A stretch of 64,000 nt of DNA from Brucella sp. BE17 (lineage in GTDB: Bacteria > Pseudomonadota > Alphaproteobacteria > Rhizobiales > Rhizobiaceae), in the NCBI RefSeq assembly GCF_039545455.1, contig NZ_CP154467.1, positions 372,001 through 436,000 on the forward strand. The letters run 5' to 3'. Positions 53,353-62,526 of this stretch are shown piece after piece. The notes beneath the pieces are model-generated. The model made no database searches, had not been told where the DNA came from, and saw only the letters and a program-made list of their open reading frames with translations. Position 1 is the first letter of the stretch; each line of letters opens with the position of its first letter. Made by a program: the position numbers and the translations under genes.

Positions 53353-54198
53353 ATGAGATTGCCGCCGCCACCGCGTCATTCCATGCCGGACGATGAAACG
53401 CTGCAACGCTTTCATGAAGAGCGTATTGCCAGAATCGAAGCGATGGATGATCCGCTGATCGCCTTGCCGACAGAATACCCGGACGGCTTTAGCGTGCCGC
53501 GTCATAGTCATTCCCGTGCCCAGCTTCTGTGTACTTCACACGGCGTGGTGCTGGTGACGACTGACGTAGGGCGCTGGATGATCCCCAGTGATCACGCCAT
53601 ATGGATACCGGCAGGTGTAGAGCACGCGGTTGAAATATCGGGTGACGTCTTCATGCGCTCGATTTATATCAGTCCCGACGTCGTTTCCCGTGTGCCGAAC
53701 CATCTGCATGTGATGGGGTTGACCGATCTCATGCGCTGCCTGATTGCCGATGCTACCAAGGCCGTCCGCAAGCCCGAACCGGGCAGTCGTGACGCGCTGG
53801 TCATCGAACTGATTTTGAAAGATCTGCATCGGCTACCGCAAAGACCGCTTGGCCTGCCTTTTCCTCTCGATCCCCGCTTGCAAATACTCTGTCGAGCATT
53901 CGTGAAAAACCCGTCTTCCCGCGCAACCATCGATGAATGGGCAGATCGCTTGGCGATGAGCAGACGTTCGTTTACGCGCCATTTCCAGCGTGAAACCGGC
54001 GTCAGCCTTTCTATCTGGCGCCAGCAGGCTTGTCTCTTCGCAGCCGTACCGCGGTTGAGCGAGGGTGAGTCTGTAACCAGCGTGGCGCTTGATCTGGGCT
54101 ATGACAGTGTTTCGGCTTTTACGACAATGTTTCGCCGCATGCTGGGCGTATCGCCAAGGCATTATCAGCCGACACGGGAGGTGCTCGGTTCAGCCTGA
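53353..54198 (+). CDS. AraC-family transcriptional regulator with cupin sensor
   Basis: This 281-residue protein has an N-terminal cupin domain (about residues 30-120, with FSVPRHSHSRAQLLCTSHG and IWIPAGVEHAVEI) and a C-terminal double helix-turn-helix AraC domain (about 185-275, with IDEWADRLAMSRRSFTRHFQ and SVALDLGYDSVSAFTTMFRRML). ATG 53344 touches its AAAGGA; ATG 53353 has a 9-base gap and is the better start. It is divergent from the Fsr-like exporter with 142 bases between, the usual layout of a local regulator and its efflux target. Confidence 0.88.
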   Translation: MRLPPPPRHSMPDDETLQRFHEERIARIEAMDDPLIALPTEYPDGFSVPRHSHSRAQLLCTSHGVVLVTTDVGRWMIPSDHAIWIPAGVEHAVEISGDVFMRSIYISPDVVSRVPNHLHVMGLTDLMRCLIADATKAVRKPEPGSRDALVIELILKDLHRLPQRPLGLPFPLDPRLQILCRAFVKNPSSRATIDEWADRLAMSRRSFTRHFQRETGVSLSIWRQQACLFAAVPRLSEGESVTSVALDLGYDSVSAFTTMFRRMLGVSPRHYQPTREVLGSA

Positions 54199-54252
54199 CG
54201 CATCACAATATTAGCAATTGTTTCTCTATGCGGAGCACAGTATTAAGAGCCC

Positions 54253-54828
54253 ATGTTGTTTCAACGCCGAAATCCTCCGACCAGAAGCGAGCGCCTGCGG
54301 CTTCTTTTATGGCCACGCCGGTCGTTTTCCCGCTCGCTTAAATATGGCGGCAAGCGGATCGTGCGCATCAGTGCCTCGCCGCATGCGGTTGCTGCGGGGC
54401 TTGCGATTGGAATTTTCTCGGCTTTCACACCGTTTTTTGGCTTTCATCTGATCATCGCGATCGTGCTCGCCTATTTTCTCGCCGGCAATATTGCTGCTGC
54501 AGCCATTGGCACGACGATTGCCAATCCGCTGACGCTTCCGCTTATCTGGGGCAGTACTTTCGAACTTGGCCGCATCATTATAAATGGCGGCGCGGATAAG
54601 GCACCGCCCGTGCATCTGGCCCGCGCCCTTGAAACCATGCGCTTTGAGGAAATCTGGACGCCCGTGCTCAAGCCTATGCTGTTCGGGTCGATGGTCCTGG
54701 GTGCTGCTTTTGCGGTTCTGGTTTATTTTGCCACGCGCTTTGCCGTTTCTGCCTTTCGCCGTCGCCGGTTGCAACGGCTTGCCGAAAAGTACCGGAAACA
54801 TCGGGAGCAGGAGCTTTTGCGCGCATGA
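54253..54828 (+). CDS. DUF2062 membrane protein
   Basis: This 191-residue protein has the DUF2062 pattern: basic start, [19 protein letters not shown] near residue 40, two or three helices (about 42-62, 69-95 and 145-168) and the N-P-L-T-L-P motif in [13 protein letters not shown]. The function of the family is not known; in Rhizobiales it sits before acpS as here. Its end overlaps the acpS start by 4 bases (ATGA), so they are read together. Confidence 0.85.
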   Translation: MLFQRRNPPTRSERLRLLLWPRRSFSRSLKYGGKRIVRISASPHAVAAGLAIGIFSAFTPFFGFHLIIAIVLAYFLAGNIAAAAIGTTIANPLTLPLIWGSTFELGRIIINGGADKAPPVHLARALETMRFEEIWTPVLKPMLFGSMVLGAAFAVLVYFATRFAVSAFRRRRLQRLAEKYRKHREQELLRA

Positions 54829-55223
54829 TTATCGGCATTGGCAGCGACCTCATCGATATCCGCAGGATTGAAAAAACACTGGAGCGACACGGCGACCGGT
54901 TTCGCACCCGCGTTTTTACTGAAATCGAACAGCGTAAGTCGGAAGGGCGCAAGCAGCGCGCCGCCTCTTATGCAAAGCGCTTCGCGGCAAAGGAAGCCTG
55001 CGCCAAGGCGCTGGGCACCGGCCTTGCGCAGGGTGTTTTCTGGCGTGACATGGGCGTGGTCAATGCGCCCTCGGGCAAACCGACGATGCATCTGACTGAT
55101 GGTGCTGCTAGGCAATTGCAAAAGCTGTTGCCGCCCGGCATGCGTGCTGCCATACATCTGACAATTACCGATGATTTTCCTCTCGCTCAGGCTTTTGTGA
55201 TCATCGAAGCCTTGCCGGAGTAA
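54825..55223 (+). CDS. acpS: Holo-[acyl-carrier-protein] synthase
   Basis: This 132-residue enzyme moves 4'-phosphopantetheine from CoA to acyl carrier protein, required for fatty acid synthesis. The metal-binding Asp is in [16 protein letters not shown] and the second motif is [15 protein letters not shown] with the catalytic Glu and Lys. Length is normal. It overlaps the DUF2062 gene by 4 bases. It opens the acpS-lepB-rnc-era-recO block. Confidence 0.94.
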   Translation: MIIGIGSDLIDIRRIEKTLERHGDRFRTRVFTEIEQRKSEGRKQRAASYAKRFAAKEACAKALGTGLAQGVFWRDMGVVNAPSGKPTMHLTDGAARQLQKLLPPGMRAAIHLTITDDFPLAQAFVIIEALPE

Positions 55224-55372
55224 GGTTCAGGGTGAAAGTAACAGGTTCCTGCAGGCATTGTTGGGATTGAGATTGCAAAACAACTGCTGATAAAGATGCA
55301 GGAAAAGCACGCGCGGATTGCCCCACGCAGTCTTAGCAGTTATTAGATCGCGTTATCGCAAGCGGAGAAACA

Positions 55373-56152
55373 ATGAGCGTGTCCAGCAAGAGTGAAACCA
55401 AAAAGTCCGGTGGTCTGGGCGAAACCGTCAGTGTTATCGTGCAGGCTCTGCTGTTGGCGCTGGTCATTCGCACCGTGTTGTTCCAGCCGTTCAGCATCCC
55501 GTCCGGTTCGATGCGTCCCACACTTCTGGAAGGCGATTATCTCTTCGTTTCCAAATATGCTTACGGTTTTTCGCGTTATTCTCTGCCTTTCGGTCCCAAT
55601 CTATTTTCGGGCCGTATCTGGAGCGCAGAACCCAAGCGCGGTGATGTCGTCGTCTTCAAACTGCCAAGCGATACGTCCATTGATTATATCAAGCGCGTGA
55701 TCGGCATGCCCGGAGACCGTGTGCAGATGCGCGGTGGTGTGCTTTATATCAATGACGAAGCGGTCAAGCGCGAGCGCATGGGCACAATCGACAACCCGGA
55801 CGTGACGGAGCAAAATCGCCCAGTCGAGGTCTATCGTGAAACCTTGCCGAATGGCGTGACCTATGACACGCTTGATCTCGGCCCCAATTCCATTGGTGAC
55901 GATACCCGGGTCTTTGAAGTGCCTGAGGGCCATTATTTCATGATGGGCGATAATCGCGACAATTCGCTCGACAGCCGCTTCGGTGTTGGTTACGTGCCGT
56001 TCGAAAATCTGGTCGGACGCGCCAATATCATATTCTTCTCCATTGCCGACAAGGCCAGCCCGCTCGAAATCTGGAAATGGAACGAAGTGCGTGTCGGCCG
56101 TCTGTTCGATGCTGTGAACGGCGCGCCGCATACCGACGTCACCGGGAACTGA
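55373..56152 (+). CDS. lepB: Signal peptidase I
   Basis: This 259-residue inner-membrane protease removes signal peptides from exported proteins. One helix (about residues 20-36) is followed by the catalytic Ser46 in IPSGSMRPTLL and the catalytic Lys107 in DYIKRVIGMPGDR. Box E (MMGDNRDNSLDSRFGVGYV) near residue 190 is present. ATG 55373 follows GCGGAGAAACA. rnc starts right after its stop (1-base gap), so they form an operon. Confidence 0.96.
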   Translation: MSVSSKSETKKSGGLGETVSVIVQALLLALVIRTVLFQPFSIPSGSMRPTLLEGDYLFVSKYAYGFSRYSLPFGPNLFSGRIWSAEPKRGDVVVFKLPSDTSIDYIKRVIGMPGDRVQMRGGVLYINDEAVKRERMGTIDNPDVTEQNRPVEVYRETLPNGVTYDTLDLGPNSIGDDTRVFEVPEGHYFMMGDNRDNSLDSRFGVGYVPFENLVGRANIIFFSIADKASPLEIWKWNEVRVGRLFDAVNGAPHTDVTGN

Positions 56153-56153
56153 G

Positions 56154-56858
56154 ATGGTTTCCGTAAAACACGCAGCCGGGATTCTCGAAGAGTATACCGG
56201 CCATCATTTTCTTGATCTCAAAAGGCTCGAGCGGGCACTGACCCATTCCAGCGTTCAGACGCCGGCTGGCGAGAACTACGAACGGCTGGAATTTCTGGGC
56301 GACCGTGTGTTGGGATTGAGCGTTGCCGAAATGCTGTTCGATGCCTTTCCTGATGCTTCCGAAGGCGAATTGTCGGTGCGTCTTAACGCATTGGTCAATG
56401 CCGAAACCTGCGCAGAAATTGCCGATCAGATGGAACTTGCGCGCTTTATTCATACCGGCTCCGATATCAAGTCACTGAACGACAAGCGGCTTTTGAATGT
56501 GCGCGCCGATGTGGTGGAAGCGCTGATCGCCACGATCTATCTCGACGGTGGTCTTGAGGCCGTGCGTCCTTTCGTCAAGCGTTACTGGCAGAAGCGTTCG
56601 CTTGAAACAGGGGCGGGACGGCGAGACGCCAAGACGGAATTACAGGAATGGGCGCATCAGCAGCGCAATGCGCATCCTGTATACAGCATTCTTGAGCGCA
56701 CCGGCCCGGACCACGATCCATCCTTTACCGTTGAAGTGGTGGTTCAGGGCTTTGCGCCGGAAAAAGGCGAGGGGCGTTCCAAGCGGATTGCCGAACAAGG
56801 TGCTGCGGAAGCCATGCTTTATCGCGAAGGCATATGGAAGCGCGACGATTACGCATGA
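56154..56858 (+). CDS. rnc: Ribonuclease III
   Basis: This 234-residue enzyme cuts double-stranded RNA, including rRNA precursors. The signature ERLEFLGDRVLGLSVAEML (about residues 44-62) is intact. The second catalytic region is VRADVVEALIATIYLDGG. The double-stranded RNA-binding domain takes up about residues 160-230 (DAKTELQEWAHQQ, then EVVVQGFAPEKGEGRSKRIAEQGAAEAM). Length is normal. It is coupled to lepB and followed by era. Confidence 0.96.
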   Translation: MVSVKHAAGILEEYTGHHFLDLKRLERALTHSSVQTPAGENYERLEFLGDRVLGLSVAEMLFDAFPDASEGELSVRLNALVNAETCAEIADQMELARFIHTGSDIKSLNDKRLLNVRADVVEALIATIYLDGGLEAVRPFVKRYWQKRSLETGAGRRDAKTELQEWAHQQRNAHPVYSILERTGPDHDPSFTVEVVVQGFAPEKGEGRSKRIAEQGAAEAMLYREGIWKRDDYA

Positions 56859-56975
56859 TGTAATAATCCGCGTTTTTTTGATGGGTTTTGAGTTATATTC
56901 GATAAAAGCGGGAAATCCGCTAAACCGTCTGGCGTAGGGGGACGTCTTGCGGGCAACATGCCTGAAGGAAAAAGC

Positions 56976-57911
56976 ATGAATAATCTCACCACACAAGCCG
57001 ATGGTGAAATGCAAGCTGGTCAGACCCGCTCGGGATTTGTGGCACTGATCGGTGCGCCGAATGCGGGAAAATCCACGCTGGTCAACCAGCTTGTGGGAAG
57101 CAAGGTCTCCATCGTCACGCACAAGGTGCAGACCACACGCGCGCTGGTGCGCGGTATCTTTATCGAAGGTGATGCGCAAATCGTTCTGGTTGATACGCCG
57201 GGTATTTTCCGCCCCAAGCGCAGGCTCGACCGTGCTATGGTTACAACTGCCTGGGGTGGGGCGAAGGATGCTGATATCATTCTCGTGCTGCTCGATGCGC
57301 AAGGTGGTCTGAACGAGAATGCCGAAGCACTGCTGGAAAGCATGAAGAATGTGCGTCAGAAAAAAGTTCTGGTGCTCAACAAGGTGGATCGGGTCGATCC
57401 GCCGGTGCTACTCGAACTGGCACAGAAGGCTAACGAGCTTGTAGGTTTTGACGAGACTTTCATGATTTCAGCATTGACCGGTTCAGGCTGCAAGCATCTG
57501 GCAAAGTATCTTGCTAAAACCGTCGAGGTCGGGCCGTGGTTTTACCCCGAAGACCAGATTTCAGACATGCCGATGCGCCAGCTTGCCGCCGAAGTTACCC
57601 GCGAAAAGCTTTATCTGCGCCTGCATGAGGAACTGCCTTATTCATCGACGGTGGAGACCGAGCGCTGGGAAGAGCGTAAGGACGGATCGGTCAGGATCGA
57701 ACAGGTCATCTACGTCGAGCGCGAAAGCCAGAAGAAGATCGTGCTTGGTCATAAGGGCGAGACGATCAAGGCCATCGGGCAGGCTGCACGCAAGGAAATT
57801 GGTGAAATTCTTGAACAGAACGTGCATCTGTTCCTGTTCGTGAAAGTACGCGAGAACTGGGGCAATGATCCTGAGCGTTATCGTGAGATGGGACTTGATT
57901 TTCCAACCTGA
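56976..57911 (+). CDS. era: GTPase Era
   Basis: This 311-residue GTPase helps mature the 16S rRNA 3' end and the small ribosomal subunit. The G1 motif GAPNAGKST, G2 region QTTRALVRG, G3 DTPGI and G4 NKVD are present. The C-terminal KH domain (about residues 225-300, ending with KIVLGHKGETIKAIGQAARKEI) is complete. ATG 56976 follows GAAGGAAAAAGC; the frame is open six codons further upstream. It lies 117 bases after rnc and 18 before recO. Confidence 0.96.
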   Translation: MNNLTTQADGEMQAGQTRSGFVALIGAPNAGKSTLVNQLVGSKVSIVTHKVQTTRALVRGIFIEGDAQIVLVDTPGIFRPKRRLDRAMVTTAWGGAKDADIILVLLDAQGGLNENAEALLESMKNVRQKKVLVLNKVDRVDPPVLLELAQKANELVGFDETFMISALTGSGCKHLAKYLAKTVEVGPWFYPEDQISDMPMRQLAAEVTREKLYLRLHEELPYSSTVETERWEERKDGSVRIEQVIYVERESQKKIVLGHKGETIKAIGQAARKEIGEILEQNVHLFLFVKVRENWGNDPERYREMGLDFPT

Positions 57912-57929
57912 TCGGCAAGACTGACAGAC

Positions 57930-58673
57930 ATGGAATGGCGCGATGAAGGCATCATTTTGGGCACGCGTCGTCATGGTGAAACCAGCGCCATTGTCGAGGT
58001 GATGACGCGCGCGCATGGCCGCCATATGGGCATGGTGCGCGGCGGACGTTCGCGGCGCATGCAGCCTTTGCTGCAAGCAGGCAATCATGTCGATCTGACA
58101 TGGTGGGCGCGGCTGGACGAGCATATGGGGTCCTTCACCATCGAACCGCTGGGCTTTGCCGCAGCCCGCCTCATTGAAGCGCCGGTGGCACTCTACGGCA
58201 TCCAGCTTGCCGCCGCCCATTTGCGACTGTTGCCGGAACGCGATGCGCATCGAGGTCTTTATGAGACACTGCGCCTCATCATCGAGCATTTTGACGACCC
58301 GCTCTCATCGGGCGAATTGCTCTTACGTTTTGAGGTGATGCTGCTCGAAGAACTGGGTTTTGGCCTTGATCTCAAGGAATGTGCTGCCACAGGTACACGA
58401 CAGGATCTGATCTATGTCTCGCCCAAATCAGGCCGCGCCGTTTGTCGTGAGGCGGGCGCACCATGGGCGGACAAGCTCTTGTCGCTGCCCGCCTTCGTCA
58501 ATGATACTGCTATTCGTGCTTCGACTTACGACGATCTTGACCGCGCCTTTAAAATGAGCGGTTTTTTTTTCCTGCGTCATGTCTGGGAGCCGCGCGCGCA
58601 GACGCCGCCCGATGCGCGGAGCGGTTTTCTCAACGCAATTTCAAAAGCGCTTAGCCTGAAACAGGCAGGCTGA
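57930..58673 (+). CDS. recO: DNA repair protein RecO
   Basis: This 247-residue protein helps load RecA in the RecFOR pathway. It has the N-terminal OB fold (MEWRDEGIILGTRRHGETS, then HGRHMGMVRGGRSRRMQPLLQAGN) and a C-terminal helical part. The zinc site cysteines of some RecO proteins are partly present (ECAATGTRQDLIYVSPKSGRAVCREA). Its last 23 bases overlap the end of the converging phosphatase gene. Confidence 0.93.
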   Translation: MEWRDEGIILGTRRHGETSAIVEVMTRAHGRHMGMVRGGRSRRMQPLLQAGNHVDLTWWARLDEHMGSFTIEPLGFAAARLIEAPVALYGIQLAAAHLRLLPERDAHRGLYETLRLIIEHFDDPLSSGELLLRFEVMLLEELGFGLDLKECAATGTRQDLIYVSPKSGRAVCREAGAPWADKLLSLPAFVNDTAIRASTYDDLDRAFKMSGFFFLRHVWEPRAQTPPDARSGFLNAISKALSLKQAG

Positions 58674-59160
58674 AACATTCGCCTTCATAGGCGTCCGCGC
58701 CGCGTCCTATCGTGCGAATAGCTCGTTCCATGCGGCCGTTGCGCTCAAGGATGGTGTCGGCTAGCGCAACAAGCCGGATATTGGGCGTGGCGGAAGGCGA
58801 AAGAGCGCGTAATTGCTGCGCAAGCGCCATTTCGTCCTGATCGGGACCAAGCGCATTTGCCACAATATAGGCGGCGGCTGTCGAGCGTGAAATACCCGCA
58901 TAGCAATGAATGAGCAGCGGTGCTTGCTTGTCCCATAAGCGTGCGAAATCAAACAATTGCCGGACATGGTTGGTATCAGGCATGATGAGGTTATCATGCG
59001 GCTCGACAATATCGTTGAAGATGAGGTTCAGTCGGTGCGCTTCAAAACCCTCGGGCAAAAGCGGCACGGCACCGCTGGTCAGCGTGACCACATGGCTTGG
59101 CCTGTGCTTTTCGATCTGCTGCGCCAGTTGCGAGAGCGGGCTTACGACGATGCGGCTCAC
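58651..59160 (-). CDS. Protein tyrosine phosphatase-like protein
   Basis: This 169-residue protein has the cysteine phosphatase loop H-C-x5-R in LLIHCYAGISRSTAAAYIV (Cys and Arg present) and an Asp-rich stretch upstream (FNDIVEPHDN) that could carry the general acid. It is of the dual-specificity or tyrosine phosphatase-like group; the substrate (protein, nucleotide or lipid) is not known. It is the last gene of the ygfZ-HD-phosphatase operon, overlapping the HD gene by 4 bases (59157-59160), and its 3' end overlaps recO. Confidence 0.8.
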   Translation of the reverse strand: MSRIVVSPLSQLAQQIEKHRPSHVVTLTSGAVPLLPEGFEAHRLNLIFNDIVEPHDNLIMPDTNHVRQLFDFARLWDKQAPLLIHCYAGISRSTAAAYIVANALGPDQDEMALAQQLRALSPSATPNIRLVALADTILERNGRMERAIRTIGRGADAYEGECFSLPVSG

Positions 59161-59780
59161 GTTTTCGCCTTATGCGCTTGCTCAAGCATCCTGAAGCGGC
59201 CCAAAAAATCATCCTGCACCTCTTGGGTCGGGCGTGGCGTCAGGTCGAGCCCGGTCGGATCAAAGCCGCGTGGACGTCCGAAATATTTGATGGCCTCCGC
59301 CTCTGAAAATCCTGCAAGTCGCGTGGCTTCAAAAAACGCGGCCACCTGATCGGCGCGCTTGATAAGCTTTTTAAGCGCTGCGGGAACGATTGCAGGCAGC
59401 GAAAAGCGTAAATGGATAGCGCGTTCCAATCCCGCCTCTATCAGCTTGTAATTGCCGCCCATCACTGCCTTGAAGGGCGAGATCATGTCGCCGATCACAT
59501 ATTCCGGTGCATCATGCAGTAGCGCCAGCATCTGCCATTCTACGCTTGCATCCGACAGCAAGCGATTGAATATCGTTTCAACAAGCAGAGAATGCTGCGC
59601 CACCGAATAGGCGTGCGTGCCAAGGGTCTGGCCGTTCCAGCGTGCAACACGCGCAAGCCCGTGCGCAATATCTTCGATTTCCACGTCGAGCGGTGAGGGA
59701 TCAAGCAGATCAAGCCTGCGTCCCGACAACATGCGTTGCCAGGCACGCACCGCGCCCGATGATTTGTCTGCAACCGCCAT
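59157..59780 (-). CDS. HD-domain phosphohydrolase, YfbR-like (5'-deoxynucleotidase)
   Basis: This 207-residue protein carries an HD metal site: the first His in TLGTHAYSVAQHSLLVE, the His-Asp pair in LALLHDAPEYVIGDM, and later acidic residues in KLIKRADQVAAFFEA. This is the YfbR pattern; E. coli YfbR removes phosphate from deoxynucleoside 5'-monophosphates. The cytosolic enzyme is therefore likely to act on nucleotides. Its start shares one base with the ygfZ stop and its end overlaps the phosphatase start. Confidence 0.82.
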   Translation of the reverse strand: MAVADKSSGAVRAWQRMLSGRRLDLLDPSPLDVEIEDIAHGLARVARWNGQTLGTHAYSVAQHSLLVETIFNRLLSDASVEWQMLALLHDAPEYVIGDMISPFKAVMGGNYKLIEAGLERAIHLRFSLPAIVPAALKKLIKRADQVAAFFEATRLAGFSEAEAIKYFGRPRGFDPTGLDLTPRPTQEVQDDFLGRFRMLEQAHKAKT

Positions 59781-60643
59781 CAGGCCTTGTCCGCTTCAGT
59801 TTCAGGAAACGTGAAACGGACAGCAGGTGGCAGGCTAAGCTGCAAGGACGCGTCGCCTGCAAGAATGGGTGTGCCTGCATCAATGGCTTCTTTCACGCGA
59901 TCGATGCGCACCAGTGCCAGTCCCAGTCCATCAGCGGAACTGCCAAGATTACCGATCGTGCGTCCGTCCGTCGTGATGGGGGTGCCAGGTAGGGGCAGAG
60001 TGGTTTGAGAATGCGCGACCAGCACACGCCTGCGCGGTGTGCCGCGATGCTGCATGCGTGAAACGACTTCCTGTCCGACAAAACAGCCTTTGGGAAACGA
60101 AACTCCGCCAGTTTGGTCAAAATTGACATCATGCGGGAAGACGTCCGAATAGGCGAAATCGGCTGTGCCTTCGGCAATACCATATTCGGCGCGAAGTTTT
60201 ATCCATGCCGCTTCATGGTCGCTTTCGCCTTGGCAACCATAGAGACGCAGCACATTTTTCTCCATGGGAAAGCGGCTGTCACGCTTGATTGAATCACTTT
60301 GTGAAGCAACAGAATCATTTTCCCAGCAAACACTGACAAGGGATTCAGCCAATTGGCTAATTTCGGCTTTGGCACGCAACCGATAAAGCGCAATGCGCTT
60401 GCAAAAACCCTCAGCGATTTCCCCCGGCATGTCGAAACGCAGGCCGCCTTCAATGCGCGAGACGAGAAAATCGAACAGGATTTTGCCTTGCGGTGTCAGC
60501 AATGCTCCGGGTTTCAATTCATCTGCGCCCAGAAGATCGAGATTGGTGGTGATCACCGCTTGCAGGAATTTTTCGGCATCCTCGCCGGTGACATGCACAA
60601 GCGCCCTGTTGGAAAGATTGATCATTTCACGAGCCATCGTCAT
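59780..60643 (-). CDS. ygfZ: Folate-dependent Fe-S protein assembly factor YgfZ
   Basis: This 287-residue protein of the glycine cleavage T-protein-like fold binds tetrahydrofolate and helps maintain certain Fe-S enzymes. The family signature K-G-C-F-V-G-Q-E is present in FPKGCFVGQEVVSRMQHRG. ATG 60643 follows AAGGAAGAAGCG; the frame is open 28 codons upstream but unlikely to be translated. It is the first gene of a tight operon with the HD hydrolase and the phosphatase, and is divergent from pyrC with 86 bases between. Confidence 0.88.
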   Translation of the reverse strand: MTMAREMINLSNRALVHVTGEDAEKFLQAVITTNLDLLGADELKPGALLTPQGKILFDFLVSRIEGGLRFDMPGEIAEGFCKRIALYRLRAKAEISQLAESLVSVCWENDSVASQSDSIKRDSRFPMEKNVLRLYGCQGESDHEAAWIKLRAEYGIAEGTADFAYSDVFPHDVNFDQTGGVSFPKGCFVGQEVVSRMQHRGTPRRRVLVAHSQTTLPLPGTPITTDGRTIGNLGSSADGLGLALVRIDRVKEAIDAGTPILAGDASLQLSLPPAVRFTFPETEADKA

Positions 60644-60729
60644 CGCTTCTTCCTTGCCTTTCGCATCATCGTTACGTAAGCCCCAATGCAGAGGCTCGCA
60701 AGTCCCATCACAAATAGCAGGAGACAATC

Positions 60730-62064
60730 ATGGCCGAGACTTTCGACACGATCCTGAAAGGCGCTACCATCGTCAATCATGATGGCACTGGTCAGCGTGA
60801 TATCGGTATACGCAACGGACTGATCGCGGCGATAGGTTCTTTGGCTGGAAGTTCTGCGGGCGAGGCGGTCGATTGCACGGGGTTGCATATCCTGCCCGGT
60901 GTGGTCGATAGTCAGGTTCATTTCCGCGAGCCGGGCCTGGAACATAAGGAAGATCTGGAAACGGGATCGAAAGCTGCCGTGCTGGGCGGTGTGACGGCGG
61001 TTTTCGAGATGCCCAACACCAAGCCGCTGACCACATCGGTTGAAACCTTTGAGGACAAGATCAGGCGTGGGCATCACCGCATGCATTGTGATTTTGCCTT
61101 CTGGGTTGGCGGTACGCGTGACAATGCGAAAGATGTGGCAGAGCTTGAGCGCCTTCCCGGTGCGGCTGGTATCAAGGTTTTCATGGGCTCATCAACCGGC
61201 GATCTGCTGGTTGATGATGATGAAGGCGTGCGCTCGATCCTCAAAAATACACGCCGCCGCGCAGCATTTCATTCCGAGGATGAATTCCGCCTGAAAGAGC
61301 GCGAAAACTTACGGATTGAAGATGATCCGTCCAGCCACCCGGTATGGCGGGACGAGATTGCAGCCCTTCAATGCACGGAGCGTCTGGTTCGCATTGCGCA
61401 TGAAACAGGCGCACGCATTCATGTGCTTCATATTTCAACGGCGGAAGAGATTGAGTTTCTGCAAAATCACAAGGATGTTGCTACCTGCGAGGCGACACCG
61501 CATCACCTGACCCTTTCAGCCGATGATTATGCGACCCTCGGCAATCTCATTCAGATGAACCCGCCGGTGCGCGACAAGCGCCATCGTGATGGTGTCTGGA
61601 AGGGCATCGATCAGGGTATTGTCGATGTGCTGGGTTCCGATCATGCGCCGCATACATTGGAAGAAAAGCAAAAACCCTATCCTGCGTCCCCTTCAGGCAT
61701 GACCGGTGTGCAGACGCTGGTGCCGATCATGCTCGACCATGTCAACAAGGGGAAACTGTCACTCGAACGCTTTGTCGATCTTTCGAGCCACGGCCCCAAC
61801 CGTATTTTCGGCATGGCGCGCAAGGGTCGCATCGCGGTGGGTTACGATGCAGATCTGACCATTGTCGATATGAAGCGCGTCGAGACGATCACCCACGCAC
61901 AGGCTGGTTCCAAAGCAGGCTGGACCCCTTATGACGGCAAGAGTGTGCAGGGCTGGCCGGTCGGCACCTTTGTGCGCGGCATCAAGGTGATGTGGGAAGC
62001 CGAGATAACCAACGCGCACAAGGGCGAGCCGGTCGAATTCATCGAGGCGCTGCCACGCAGCTGA
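60730..62064 (+). CDS. pyrC: Dihydroorotase (class I)
   Basis: This 444-residue zinc enzyme closes carbamoyl aspartate to dihydroorotate in pyrimidine synthesis. Metal-binding residues are in VDSQVHFREPGLEHKEDL (about residues 59-76), where the usual H-x-H appears as Q-V-H; the second zinc His is in IHVLHISTAEE. The catalytic Asp is in VLGSDHAPHTLEEK. The first ligand His being replaced by Gln (QVHFRE instead of HVHFRE) is notable and fits the DHOase/pyrX-like subgroup of the family. ATG 60730 follows GGAGACAATC. A true dihydroorotase is likely but an inactive partner is possible. Confidence 0.82.
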   Translation: MAETFDTILKGATIVNHDGTGQRDIGIRNGLIAAIGSLAGSSAGEAVDCTGLHILPGVVDSQVHFREPGLEHKEDLETGSKAAVLGGVTAVFEMPNTKPLTTSVETFEDKIRRGHHRMHCDFAFWVGGTRDNAKDVAELERLPGAAGIKVFMGSSTGDLLVDDDEGVRSILKNTRRRAAFHSEDEFRLKERENLRIEDDPSSHPVWRDEIAALQCTERLVRIAHETGARIHVLHISTAEEIEFLQNHKDVATCEATPHHLTLSADDYATLGNLIQMNPPVRDKRHRDGVWKGIDQGIVDVLGSDHAPHTLEEKQKPYPASPSGMTGVQTLVPIMLDHVNKGKLSLERFVDLSSHGPNRIFGMARKGRIAVGYDADLTIVDMKRVETITHAQAGSKAGWTPYDGKSVQGWPVGTFVRGIKVMWEAEITNAHKGEPVEFIEALPRS

Positions 62065-62106
62065 TTATATGTGCATTATATAGCGGGCAGATCGTTTCGT
62101 TGAAAT

Positions 62107-62373
62107 TTATTGCAGGGAGCGTTTTGGCAAAAATGCACCCGCGACGATCTGGTCGCGCATTTTTTCGATCAGATCAAGCGCTGTATCTTCGCCGGATTCG
62201 CGGATAAGCTCGGTCAGTGCGGTCGTAAAGGCGGCTTCGGCGAGAATTTCCGGCTCGATACCTTCGGAAATGCCGTCTGCCCAGGCCTCGTTATGATATT
62301 CGATAGCCACAAGCTTCTTTTCGCGCGCAATCATCTCATCGAGATCGGTCAGCGGATGTTCCATTGGTTTCAT
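62107..62373 (-). CDS. Small conserved helical protein, unknown function
   Basis: This 88-residue acidic protein starts MKPMEHPLTDLDEMIAREKK and looks all-helical, without signal peptide or membrane segment. The stretch AEAAFTTALTELIRESGEDT suggests a small dimer. ATG 62373 lies after AGAAAGGCGC; the frame is open 13 codons upstream. I recall similar small proteins in Rhizobiales but cannot name a family. It faces pyrC. Confidence 0.6.
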   Translation of the reverse strand: MKPMEHPLTDLDEMIAREKKLVAIEYHNEAWADGISEGIEPEILAEAAFTTALTELIRESGEDTALDLIEKMRDQIVAGAFLPKRSLQ

Positions 62374-62526
62374 GCGGGCTTGCGCCTTTCTACCGCTGCA
62401 TGAATGACTCACCGGGCGGGAGCGCGATCATGTTGCGTTCGGTCTGATTTCTTAAAACTGTATTAAAGAATTTAGCAGCTTTAAGCGAGACAATTCCTCG
62501 TAATTCGCACAAGAGTGAAGGATTGG

